Shown here: positions 15,442-22,653 of the stretch, one piece after another
How the letters are laid out: each line of letters begins with the position of its first letter
Numbering within the stretch: the first letter of the stretch is position 1
Origin: Spirochaetia bacterium
GTDB taxonomy: Bacteria > Spirochaetota > Spirochaetia > DAHUYW01
Assembly: GCA_030041455.1 (NCBI GenBank)
Contig: JASHNV010000078.1
Span: 1 to 42,164 of the forward strand
Length of the DNA: 42,164 nucleotides
Direction: 5' to 3'
The notes under the pieces: model-generated
The model's input: the letters and a program-made list of their open reading frames with translations, nothing else
What the model was told of the DNA's origin: nothing
Databases searched by the model: none
Position numbers and translations under genes: made by a program

Positions 15442-16361
15442 GCGCCCTCCGGCGGCCCGCCGGAGGGCGGGCGCCTCAGGATCTCGATGATCCTTTGGAG
15501 CTCCGCCGGCGGATCGGCGACGAAGGTCATGGGAACCCGCGAGAGCGGGTGCGGAAGGGTGACGGACAACGCGTGAAGCAGGAAGCCGCGGGCGCGAAGC
15601 TCCTTCGCGAAGAGCCTGTTGAGCGCCCAGTCGCCGTACAGCTCGTCGCCCGCGACCGGAAGACCCGCCGAGGCGAGGTGGCGCCTGATCTGGTGCCTTC
15701 GTCCGCTCGACGTGGCGACTTCCACGAGGGCGGCCGGGCCTCCCGACCACCGGAATGACTCCTTCAGCCAGAATCGCGTTCCCGCGGGCTTGCCGTCGAG
15801 CGGCTCGTCGATCGCGCCCGAGGCGGCGGGCTTTCCAAGCACGAGCGAGAGGTAGCGCTTCTCGACGCGGGCGCCGGAGCGCTCCTTGAAGAGCGCGCCG
15901 AGCGCGCCGGCGATCTCGCGCGACTTCGCGGCCACGATGGCGCCGCTCGTGTGGCGGTCGAGCCGATGCACGAGGTAGGGCGTGAAGCCCCGCCGCTCCG
16001 CGTAGCCGCGGAGGCTGTCGATGAGGTTCGGCCCCTTCCTCCCGGCCCCGGGATGGACCGGAAGACCCGCAGGCTTGTTGACGACGAGGAGCGCGTCGTC
16101 CTCGAAGAGGATCGAGAGCGGCGGGCCCGATCGCGCGGCACCGTGCTCCGCGGTCGCTCCCCCTCTCGCGAAGCCCTCGATCGCCACCTCTTCGCCGCCG
16201 CCGACCGAGCATCCCGCGTCGAGCGCGCGCGCTCCGTTCACGCGGATGCGGCCCTTGCGCAGCGCCGAGTAGAAGGCGGAGCGCGAGAGCTCGGGCACCG
16301 CCTCGCGCAGGAAGCGGTCGAGACGCTTGGGGCCGGGAAGGTCGGGGACGCGGAGTTTCAT
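15438..16361 (-). CDS. RluA-family pseudouridine synthase
   Basis: A 307-residue enzyme that converts specific uridines to pseudouridine in rRNA or tRNA. The N-terminal S4 RNA-binding domain is visible in RLDRFLREAVPELSRSAFYSALRKGRIRVNG. The catalytic domain begins LLVVNKPAGLPVHPGAG, and the catalytic aspartate lies in HRLDRHTSGAIV, the RluA/RluC/RluD signature. HQIRRHLASAGLPVAGDELYG completes the fold. The specific subtype (RluC or RluD) cannot be told apart here. It is the first gene of a two-gene operon with the downstream phosphatase, overlapping it by four bases, and is divergent from the diadenylate cyclase fusion. Confidence 0.93.
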   Translation of the reverse strand: MKLRVPDLPGPKRLDRFLREAVPELSRSAFYSALRKGRIRVNGARALDAGCSVGGGEEVAIEGFARGGATAEHGAARSGPPLSILFEDDALLVVNKPAGLPVHPGAGRKGPNLIDSLRGYAERRGFTPYLVHRLDRHTSGAIVAAKSREIAGALGALFKERSGARVEKRYLSLVLGKPAASGAIDEPLDGKPAGTRFWLKESFRWSGGPAALVEVATSSGRRHQIRRHLASAGLPVAGDELYGDWALNRLFAKELRARGFLLHALSVTLPHPLSRVPMTFVADPPAELQRIIEILRRPPSGGPPEGA

Positions 16362-16418
16362 CGTGGGGTATCAGTCTACCGGGTCCGCGCGCACGCGCGC
16401 AAGGAGCGCGCGGAGAGC

Positions 16419-16447
16419 TTTTAATCGACGTGCGCTCGGTGTATAGT
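16419..16447 (+). promoter_or_regulatory. Promoter of the EIIA-diadenylate cyclase operon
   Basis: TTTTAA (16419-16424), 17 bp, TATAGT (16442-16447). GGAGGGA lies a few bases before ATG 16474, so this operon has a leader and a normal ribosome site. Confidence 0.6.
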
Positions 16448-16473
16448 CCCTTTGCCCGGAGGGAGCGAACGTA

Positions 16474-17790
16474 ATGGCAATCTCCGATTACCTGGCGAGC
16501 GAGCGCGTAGTCTACCTGAGAGGCAAGACCAAAGCCGCCGCTTTCGCCGAGCTCGCCGAGCGGGTCTCGGGCGCCCGCCCCGGAGTAAGCAGGGAGCTCA
16601 TCCTCGAGGAGCTCTGGAAGCGCGAGAGCTTCCTTTCCACCCGCGTCTCGGAGAACATGGCGATCCCTCACGCGATCATCCGCTCGATGAGCGCCACGAT
16701 CATGGCGGTCGGGATCAGCCGCGAGGGGATCCCCTACGAGGACACCAAGGGCGATCTCCCCGTTCAGATCCTCGTCATGCTCGTCGGCGGGGAATCCGAC
16801 CACCTGTCGGCGCTGAGCGAGATCGCCTCGAGGCTGTCCAACGACTCGCTGCGCCGGGAGCTTCTCCTCGGCCGCTCGGGCGAGGAGCTCTTCGAGCTCC
16901 TCGCGGGGCCCGACCCCGAGCGGAGCGCCGCCGCCTCCGCCGCCGCGACCGAGGCGCTCTTCGCGCACGCTCTCGCGCTCTCAACCGAGGTCGGCGCCAC
17001 GCGCCTGGTCGTCCACGCCGACGCGACGAGCGACACCGAGCGGATCGGCCGCCTCTGCGCGGGGCGGGATGCTGTCATCGTCACGAGCGACCGGTCGCGC
17101 TTCTCCCCGCCCGCCTTTGAGTCGAAATCGGTGGTCGTCGTCCCCTTCCGCGGAACGAGCCGGGAGAGCACCATCGAGGTGAGTCTTCTGTTCCTGCTCT
17201 CGCAGGGCTTGGTCGGCAAGGGCGAGCGAATCGTGAGCGTCTGCGGCATTCCGAACTCCGGGGTCGTCGACTCGATTTTCGTCACCGACGTCGACAAGGA
17301 GTTCAAGCTCTACTTCGCCCTCGATTCGGAATCCGGGCGCGACGGCCTCGACCAGCAGGTGCTCGCGAGGGTTCTCCAGATCGCGAACGAGCTCGCCGTC
17401 GAGGGGCGCGAAGGGAGGCCGATCGGCACCCTCTTCGTCGTCGGCGATTACGAGAACGTCAAGAAGCTCTGCCAGCAGTTGATCGTCAACCCGTTTCAAG
17501 GATACCCTGAGGAGGAGCGGAACGTCCTCGATCCGAGCCTCGAGGAGACCATCAAGGAGTACTCGCGGATCGACGGCGCCTTCGTCGTCAGGGGCGACGG
17601 CGTCATCATGTCCGCCGGCACCTTCATCAAGGCGGAGGTACAGGGACCGCAGATTCACCCGGGGCTCGGCGCGCGCCACGCGACCGCGGCGAGCGTCACC
17701 GCGATAACGAGATCCGTGGCGGTCGCGATTTCCCAGTCGACCCAGAAGATCAGCCTCTTCCGTTTCGGAGAGCGCTTTCTTCATCTCTGA
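16474..17790 (+). CDS. PTS EIIA - PK_C-like - diadenylate cyclase (DisA_N) fusion
   Basis: A 438-residue three-domain protein. Residues 1-145 are a PTS EIIA of the fructose/nitrogen type, with the phosphorylatable histidine at H66 in SENMAIPHAI. Residues 160-290 (ALFAHALALSTEVGATRLVVHADATSD ... GIPNSGVVDSIFVTDVDKEF) resemble the pyruvate-kinase C-terminal-like domain that precedes the cyclase in CdaZ-type enzymes. Residues 295-438 are a DAC domain, with the catalytic DGA at 367-369 (RIDGAFVV) and, in place of the usual RHR, GARHATAAS at 401-405. The predicted reaction is two ATP to c-di-AMP in the cytoplasm. The EIIA domain suggests control by phosphotransferase phosphorylation. It is followed after 20 bp by rpiB. 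The third RHR residue is alanine here, so activity needs testing. Confidence 0.88.
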   Translation: MAISDYLASERVVYLRGKTKAAAFAELAERVSGARPGVSRELILEELWKRESFLSTRVSENMAIPHAIIRSMSATIMAVGISREGIPYEDTKGDLPVQILVMLVGGESDHLSALSEIASRLSNDSLRRELLLGRSGEELFELLAGPDPERSAAASAAATEALFAHALALSTEVGATRLVVHADATSDTERIGRLCAGRDAVIVTSDRSRFSPPAFESKSVVVVPFRGTSRESTIEVSLLFLLSQGLVGKGERIVSVCGIPNSGVVDSIFVTDVDKEFKLYFALDSESGRDGLDQQVLARVLQIANELAVEGREGRPIGTLFVVGDYENVKKLCQQLIVNPFQGYPEEERNVLDPSLEETIKEYSRIDGAFVVRGDGVIMSAGTFIKAEVQGPQIHPGLGARHATAASVTAITRSVAVAISQSTQKISLFRFGERFLHL

Positions 17791-17810
17791 ACCGCAAGGA
17801 GAGCATCGTC

Positions 17811-18254
17811 ATGAAGGAAAAGATCGCCATAGCGTCCGATCACGCCGGCTTCCGGTACAAGGAGATTCTCAAGGCGTTCCTCGCCGAGAAGGGCTACGAG
17901 GTGAAGGACTTCGGGACGAACTCCGAGGAGCCGGTGGACTATCCCCTCTTCATCCGGCCCGCCGCCGAGGCGGTGGCGAGAGGCGAGTGCGACTGCGGGA
18001 TCGTCCTCGGAGGCTCGGGGAACGGCGAGGCGATCGTCTCGAACAAGGTGAAGGGAATCCGCTGCGCGGTCTGCTGGAGCGTCGACTCGGCGGTGTACGG
18101 CAAGCAGCACAACAACGCCAACGTGATCGCGATCGGGGAGCGCCTCGTGACCGAGGAAATGGCGAAGACGGTCGTCGAGAGCTGGCTTTCCGCCTCCTTC
18201 GCGGGAGGTCGGCACCAGCGGAGGATCGACGAGATCGCGGCCATGGAGCGATAG
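17811..18254 (+). CDS. rpiB: Ribose-5-phosphate isomerase B
   Basis: A 147-residue RpiB/LacAB-fold isomerase interconverting ribose 5-phosphate and ribulose 5-phosphate in the pentose phosphate pathway. The N-terminal IASDHAGFRYKE is the family signature. The active-site loop reads GIVLGGSGNGEAIVSNKV: the catalytic cysteine of E. coli RpiB is replaced by glycine/serine, and E73 is in the position used as base in the mycobacterial-type enzyme. The QHNNANVIAIGERL segment and the C-terminal RHQRRIDEIA also match that subtype. AAGGAGA precedes the ATG. It lies 20 bp behind the EIIA-cyclase fusion in one operon, linking sugar-phosphate metabolism to that signalling protein. Confidence 0.94.
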   Translation: MKEKIAIASDHAGFRYKEILKAFLAEKGYEVKDFGTNSEEPVDYPLFIRPAAEAVARGECDCGIVLGGSGNGEAIVSNKVKGIRCAVCWSVDSAVYGKQHNNANVIAIGERLVTEEMAKTVVESWLSASFAGGRHQRRIDEIAAMER

Positions 18255-18258
18255 CGCC

Positions 18259-18468
18259 TCAGACGAGAAGGTTGACGTTCTGCCCCGTGGAGTCGTCGTA
18301 GAAATAAACCTTCACCGTTTGATCGGCGGGAGGCTGCGTTTGGCCCACGGACTGGGTCTGCGATGCGGCCGCGTTTCGGTCGGCGTCGCGGACCTCATCC
18401 GGCCGGGAATAGTCCGCCGTGGACTGCGCCGGCGTGTAATAGTAGTTGTCGACCTGATCGACCGCCAT
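18259..18468 (-). CDS. Small hydrophilic protein of unknown function (69 aa)
   Basis: A 69-residue protein, MAVDQVDNYYYTP..., rich in Q, D, S and T in the middle (SQTQSVGQTQPPADQ) and ending with the strand-like VKVYFYDDSTGQNVNLLV. ATG 18468 is chosen for the GGAGGGG five bases upstream; TATATT just before that may be its -10. No membrane segment or known family. The low-complexity linker and beta C-terminus suggest a short flexible adaptor. It converges with rpiB and is divergent from the DUF2161 gene. Confidence 0.65.
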   Translation of the reverse strand: MAVDQVDNYYYTPAQSTADYSRPDEVRDADRNAAASQTQSVGQTQPPADQTVKVYFYDDSTGQNVNLLV

Positions 18469-18523
18469 ATCGCCCCTCCGCTCGAATATACCCCAAAACG
18501 CGTCGAGCTGGTAGAGTAACGCC

Positions 18524-19294
18524 ATGCCTAGGCTCTCGGAACGACCGCTCGGGATCCGCGAGACCGATCTCGCGGGCCCGGTCCACGATTTCCTCGTGGA
18601 AAACGGCTACACCGTCCGAAGCGAGGTCGGCGACTGCGACATCGCGGCGCTCAAGGACGGCGAGCTCATCGTGATCGAGCTCAAGCGGAGCCTTTCGATC
18701 GGCCTCCTCATCCAAGCCACCCAGCGCCAGCGCGTCGCCGACTCGGTCTACGTCGCGATCCCGATGCCGGCGCGGGGCACCTCAAACCGCGCCTGGCGCC
18801 AGGCCTGCCATCTCGTGAAGCGTCTCGAGCTCGGCCTCATCGTGGTGACGCTCGCAGGCGTCGCGCCCCGCATGGAGATCCTCTTCCACCCCCTCCCCCT
18901 CGAGCGGAAGCGCGACAACGGCCGACGGCGCGCCATTCTCAAGGAGATCGCGGGGCGAACCGGCGATTTCAATCGAGGCGGGAGCACCGGACAGCCTCTC
19001 GTCACCGCCTACCGCGAGATGTGCATTTTCGTCGCGGTCTGTCTCGACCGCCTCGGGCCCTCCTCCCCCAAGGCGGTCGAGGCGCTCGGGACAGGCCCGA
19101 AGACGCTCGCGATTCTCCGCCACAACCACTACGGCTGGTTCGAGCGCATCGACCGCGGCGTGTACGCCATTACCCGGGAGGGGCGCTCCGGGCTCCGCCG
19201 CTACGCTCGCATCGCCGCAGCGTGCAGCGGGAAGCTCTCTTCCGAGCCTCCCGACCGAACCGCCGCCTCCGCGGCTGAAGCGGACAAGGAGTGA
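18524..19294 (+). CDS. DUF2161 protein (PD-(D/E)XK nuclease fold)
   Basis: A 256-residue cytoplasmic protein of the DUF2161 family, annotated in databases as putative phosphodiesterases. The nuclease-fold core is DLAGPVHDFLVENGYTVRSEVGDCDIAALKDGELIVIELKR, with the D-(X)n-ExK pattern (CDIA then IELK) of PD-(D/E)XK enzymes. A long C-terminal winged-helix-like region follows (GPKTLAILRHNHYGWFERIDRGVYAITREG). TAGAGT ends six bases before the ATG and there is no ribosome site, suggesting leaderless expression. Its DNA or RNA target is unknown. Confidence 0.82.
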   Translation: MPRLSERPLGIRETDLAGPVHDFLVENGYTVRSEVGDCDIAALKDGELIVIELKRSLSIGLLIQATQRQRVADSVYVAIPMPARGTSNRAWRQACHLVKRLELGLIVVTLAGVAPRMEILFHPLPLERKRDNGRRRAILKEIAGRTGDFNRGGSTGQPLVTAYREMCIFVAVCLDRLGPSSPKAVEALGTGPKTLAILRHNHYGWFERIDRGVYAITREGRSGLRRYARIAAACSGKLSSEPPDRTAASAAEADKE

Positions 19295-19418
19295 GCGCGT
19301 CCGGCCGACGATGCCGTGCTCGGGACGGGCGCGCCAAGCTCTCTCAGGCAGGCAGGGACGGCGACCCGAAAGGAGCTCCCGCCGCAAAGGGCCCTTTCCG
19401 CCGCTCGTCCTCGGAGCG

Positions 19419-20075
19419 CTATCTCGGGAAAAAAATGAGCGTTGCAAGGAGCGCGCCGAACACCGCGAGGACGAGGAAGAAGAGATCGCGGTACTTCAAG
19501 GCGCTCCGGTCGATGTGGTCGAGCTGGTCGCGCATGTCGTCGATGCTTCGCCGGGAACGGTCCAGGGTCCAGCCTTCGCCCGCCGAACGGCGGAGCCGTG
19601 CGCTCAGCTCTTCGCGGAATTTCTCCATCTCATGGATCGAGCGTAGCGCCTGCCACAGGCGCTTTCCCTCCTGCTCCTGGCGGCGCCTCACCTCCTCCAC
19701 GGTATTGAAGAGAACGTGGTAGTCGTCGACGATGCTCCGCATGGCGTGAAACGAGCGGATCAGCGCAACGCTGATCTTCACCGCGTTCGGGCTATGGAGG
19801 AAATAGGACATCGCGTGGATGCCCGCCTCGGTGAAGGCGTACGGCGGCCGCTTCGCGAGCTCCGCGCCGCCGTCCGGGATGCCGTCGGACTCCCCGGTGC
19901 TGAGTCGAAACAAGAACTCCTCGGGGAAGCGCTCGGCCATCCGCCGGGCCGCTCGGGAGAGCTCCGGCGCCGATACGCCGTAAAAGACCGCGAGATCCCG
20001 GTCGATCATGACGGATCTCCCGCGCATCCGATAGATCTTTCCTCCGATTGCTGCCCGACCCGGGTCGTCGTCCAT
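19419..20075 (-). CDS. ORF6N-domain protein with coiled coil and C-terminal membrane anchor
   Basis: A 218-residue protein. Residues 10-100 are an ORF6N domain (KIYRMRGRSVMIDRDLAVFYGVSAPELSRAARR ... FLFRLSTGE ... YAFTEAGIHAMSYFLHS), a DNA-binding domain of phage antirepressors and bacterial regulators. It is followed by a long helical region (VEEVRRRQEQEGKRLWQALRSIHEMEKFREELSARLRRS, and RRSIDDMRDQLDHIDRS) that is probably coiled coil, then a hydrophobic helix DLFFLVLAVFGALLATLIFF at the very end. ORF6N proteins normally lack membrane segments, so this copy looks tail-anchored. A perfect TATAAT (20092-20087) lies 11 bases before ATG 20075; a TTG at 20087 is also in frame. No phage genes surround it. 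Confidence 0.82.
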   Translation of the reverse strand: MDDDPGRAAIGGKIYRMRGRSVMIDRDLAVFYGVSAPELSRAARRMAERFPEEFLFRLSTGESDGIPDGGAELAKRPPYAFTEAGIHAMSYFLHSPNAVKISVALIRSFHAMRSIVDDYHVLFNTVEEVRRRQEQEGKRLWQALRSIHEMEKFREELSARLRRSAGEGWTLDRSRRSIDDMRDQLDHIDRSALKYRDLFFLVLAVFGALLATLIFFPR

Positions 20076-20169
20076 GACGTGCCTCAATTATACCACGCCG
20101 ACGACCGTCTCGGCGAAGCTCGGGACCGGTAACGCTTGAAACTTTCAATTTCCCGCCGAAAATGGTAGG

Positions 20170-20349
20170 ATGCAGCCGAAAGCGTCGGATTTACGCCCAA
20201 ACCGGTGGTACACCGCGTACCACAAGGCGACCGCGCGGTCTCTCGTCGTCATGTACATGGGGATCTCGGAGGCGGGGATGCAGTTCTACGACCGCGATCG
20301 CAACATCTACCATATCTCGGATTTCTACTTCTGGAAGGCCACGGAATGA
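20170..20349 (+). CDS. Small protein of unknown function (59 aa) ahead of nfo
   Basis: A 59-residue open frame, ATG 20170 to TGA 20347-20349, reading MQPKASDLRP, then NRWYTAYHKATARSLVVMYM, GISEAGMQFYDRDRN and ending IYHISDFYFWKATE. The aromatic-rich, non-repetitive composition is unlike the arginine-rich noise of shadow frames here. TTGAAA (20136-20141) and GAAAAT (20158-20163) lie just upstream, so the ATG may be leaderless. The nfo gene starts ten bases after its stop with GAGGAG overlapping the end, implying one transcript. No family is recognised; a small beta-sheet protein is likely. Confidence 0.7.
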   Translation: MQPKASDLRPNRWYTAYHKATARSLVVMYMGISEAGMQFYDRDRNIYHISDFYFWKATE

Positions 20350-20359
20350 GGAGATCGCG

Positions 20360-21202
20360 ATGAAGTTCGTCGGCGCTCACGTGAGTACCTCGGGAGGCGT
20401 CGAGAACGCACCGGTCAACGCCCAGGCGATCGGCGCGAAAGCGCTCTCGCTGTTTACGCGAAACCAGCGGCAGTGGAGCTCGAAGCCGCTCACCGAGGAG
20501 AGCATCCGGCTGTTCAAGGAAAATCTCGCCAAATCCGGGATTCCCGCCAAGCAGGTCCTCCCGCACTGCAGCTACCTCATCAATCTCGGCAATCCGGGCT
20601 CCGAGATCCGGGACAAATCGATCGAGGCGCTCGTCGACGAGACGGAGCGTGCCGGGGCGCTCGGGATCTCCATGGTCAACTTCCACCCCGGCGGCCACAT
20701 GAGACTCGTGAGCGAGGAGGAGTGCCTGAAGCTCGTCGCCGACGCGATGAATCAGGTGCTCGACCGGACGAAGGAGGTCGCGCTCATCGTCGAGGGGACC
20801 GCGGGGCAAGGCTCGCACGTGGGATACCGCTTCGAGCACCTCGCCTCCATCATTGAGCAGTGCCCCGACAAGAGCCGAGTCGGGGTGTGCCTGGACACCT
20901 GTCACCTGTTCGTTGCGGGCTACGACCTGCGAACGCCCGAGGCCTACGAAAAGACGATGAAGGATTTCGGGAAAATCGTCGGCTTCAAGTATCTTCGCGG
21001 TATGCACCTCAACGACGCAAAAGGGGACTTCGCGAGCAAGAAGGACCGCCATGAAGCGATCGGAAAGGGAACCCTCGGGCTTGCGGCCTTCAAGCACGTG
21101 ATGAACGACAAGCGCCTCGACGGCATCCCGATGATCCTCGAGACGAACGACCCCGATCGGTGGGCCGAGGAAATCAGGACGCTCTATTCGCTCGTCGACT
21201 GA
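20360..21202 (+). CDS. nfo: Endonuclease IV (AP endonuclease)
   Basis: A 280-residue TIM-barrel apurinic/apyrimidinic endonuclease with three zinc ions, cutting 5' to abasic sites in base excision repair. The N-terminus KFVGAHVSTSGGVENAPVNAQAIGAKALSLFTRNQRQW matches the family. The metal ligands are visible in NFHPGG, IVEGTAGQGSHVG, VCLDTCHLFVAGYD, MHLNDAKG (with the following KKDRHEAIGKGTLG) and ILETNDPD. The ATG at 20360 follows GAGGAG by seven bases. It appears cotranscribed with the 59-residue upstream gene. Confidence 0.96.
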   Translation: MKFVGAHVSTSGGVENAPVNAQAIGAKALSLFTRNQRQWSSKPLTEESIRLFKENLAKSGIPAKQVLPHCSYLINLGNPGSEIRDKSIEALVDETERAGALGISMVNFHPGGHMRLVSEEECLKLVADAMNQVLDRTKEVALIVEGTAGQGSHVGYRFEHLASIIEQCPDKSRVGVCLDTCHLFVAGYDLRTPEAYEKTMKDFGKIVGFKYLRGMHLNDAKGDFASKKDRHEAIGKGTLGLAAFKHVMNDKRLDGIPMILETNDPDRWAEEIRTLYSLVD

Positions 21203-21592
21203 CGGCTATTTTGCCCGTCGCGAGGTTCATGAGAAATCGCTCGGATAGGAAAGACCCTCACGGCTCAAGCCGAGGCCGGCAACGAGGCGCGCCGGAAGGT
21301 CCGGCTAAAAGGCTCCAAGCGTGCCGCCGCGCTCCCGCAGCCATACGCGCTTACGCCACGGGGCGCATAACGCGGGCTTCTTTCTAGTCTTTCCTTTCCC
21401 TCGCCGTGGCCTGCTTCGCGGTCGCCGTCGGCGTTATCTCCTCCCCGCGCGACAGGCCAAATCCGTGACATAGGGACCTCCCAGGTCGACAACCCGCAGG
21501 AAGGGTAGGCGCGGCAACCAGTCGGAAAAATCGCCGCAAGAGCTCTTGGAAAAAACGCTCCGCATATGGGGCTCGTCCAGATGGCGCTTTCT
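21203..21592. other. Intergenic region without assigned gene
   Basis: About 390 bp between nfo and the HtrA promoter. A short minus-strand frame (21384-21629) is present but is arginine-rich and begins inside the htrA promoter. GACGGC..GCCCGTC just after nfo may form a weak stem. I found no tRNA, 4.5S RNA, 6S RNA or RNase P signature. Confidence 0.45.
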
Positions 21593-21620
21593 TTGCGATC
21601 CGCATTTTTCTCCGTATATT
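21593..21620 (+). promoter_or_regulatory. Promoter giving a leaderless htrA-type transcript
   Basis: TTGCGA (21593-21598), 16 bp, TATATT (21615-21620), followed after seven bases by ATG 21628. The intervening CCTCTTC has no ribosome-site character. Confidence 0.65.
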
Positions 21621-21627
21621 CCTCTTC

Positions 21628-22653
21628 ATGGAAAAGACGGCTATGAAAAAAGCGGGCCTCGTCGAGCTCGCTTCCCGGACGGAGACGATCGGGAGTCGCG
21701 ACGGGTCGAAGGGCGCGGTCCCGCCGGTCGACCGAGACGCCGAGCTTCTCGACGCCTATTCGCAAGCCGTGGTGAACGTCGTCGAGGAGGTCGGGCCGAC
21801 CGTCGTCGCGATCGGAGTGAGGGACGGCGGGAGCGAAGGGGCGGGGTCGGGGGTCATCTTCGCCCCCGACGGCTTCATCCTGACCAACAACCACGTCGTC
21901 GAGAAGGCGCGGGAGATCTCCGTTTCCGTGACCGACGGCCAGCGTTTCGCCGCGAACCTGATCGGCACCGACCCGGATACCGACCTCGCGGTCGTTCGGG
22001 TTTCGGGAAGCGGCTTGCCCTCGGCGGCGTTCGGCGACTCCGATCAGCTGCGCGCGGGCCAGCTCGTGATCGCGATCGGGAATCCCCTCGGCTTTCAGAA
22101 TACCGTCTCGACGGGTGTCGTTTCCGCCCTCGGCCGGAGCCTGCGGAGCCCGCAGGGCAGGCTCATCGAGCACGTCATCCAGACCGACGTGAGCCTGAAC
22201 CCCGGCAACTCGGGCGGCCCCCTCGTCGACAGCCGCGGCCGCGTGGTGGGGATCAACACTGCGATGATCTTCAACGCTCAAGGGTTGAGCTTCGCCGTCC
22301 CCATCAACACCGCCCGCTACGTCGTCGGGGAGCTCGTCACGAAGGGCAAGGTTTCCCGTTCCTACATCGGCGTGATGGCTCAGGTCCGGCCGATCAACCG
22401 GCGGCTTCAGAGGATTCTCAAGCTTCGCTCCCCGTCGGTGGTCGAGGTGATGGAGGTCGAGACGAAGGAGGCCGCCTGGGCCGCGGGCATTCGGGCGAAG
22501 GACGCGATCTACTCGGCGGACGGAGAGGGCGTGAGCACGATGGACGACCTTCACCGGATCCTTTCGCGCTTCGCCCCCGGGAGCCCGTGCGAGATCGGCA
22601 TTCTGCGGAACGGCGAGACGCGGAAGATCACCGTCGTCACGAGCGCCCGCTAG
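21628..22653 (+). CDS. HtrA/DegP-family serine protease with PDZ domain, no signal peptide
   Basis: A 341-residue trypsin-like protease. The catalytic triad is H89 (TNNHVVEK), D119 (DTDLAVVR) and S195 (NPGNSGGPL). The oxyanion loop and LSFAVPINTARYVV precede a single PDZ domain (about 245-340: SRSYIGVMAQVRPINR ... AAGIRAKDAIYSADGEGVSTMDDLHRIL). Family members degrade misfolded proteins and are usually periplasmic or membrane-anchored. This one has no signal peptide and no N-terminal membrane helix (MEKTAMKKAGLVELAS), so it is probably cytoplasmic. The start is either the leaderless ATG 21628 or ATG 21643. Its TAG stop shares CTAG with the stop of the convergent EboE gene. Confidence 0.92.
   Translation: MEKTAMKKAGLVELASRTETIGSRDGSKGAVPPVDRDAELLDAYSQAVVNVVEEVGPTVVAIGVRDGGSEGAGSGVIFAPDGFILTNNHVVEKAREISVSVTDGQRFAANLIGTDPDTDLAVVRVSGSGLPSAAFGDSDQLRAGQLVIAIGNPLGFQNTVSTGVVSALGRSLRSPQGRLIEHVIQTDVSLNPGNSGGPLVDSRGRVVGINTAMIFNAQGLSFAVPINTARYVVGELVTKGKVSRSYIGVMAQVRPINRRLQRILKLRSPSVVEVMEVETKEAAWAAGIRAKDAIYSADGEGVSTMDDLHRILSRFAPGSPCEIGILRNGETRKITVVTSAR

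Noticed and set aside
21384-21629. Minus-strand 81-codon frame upstream of htrA
   Set aside because: It begins inside the htrA promoter, is arginine-rich at first, and has no ribosome site of its own.
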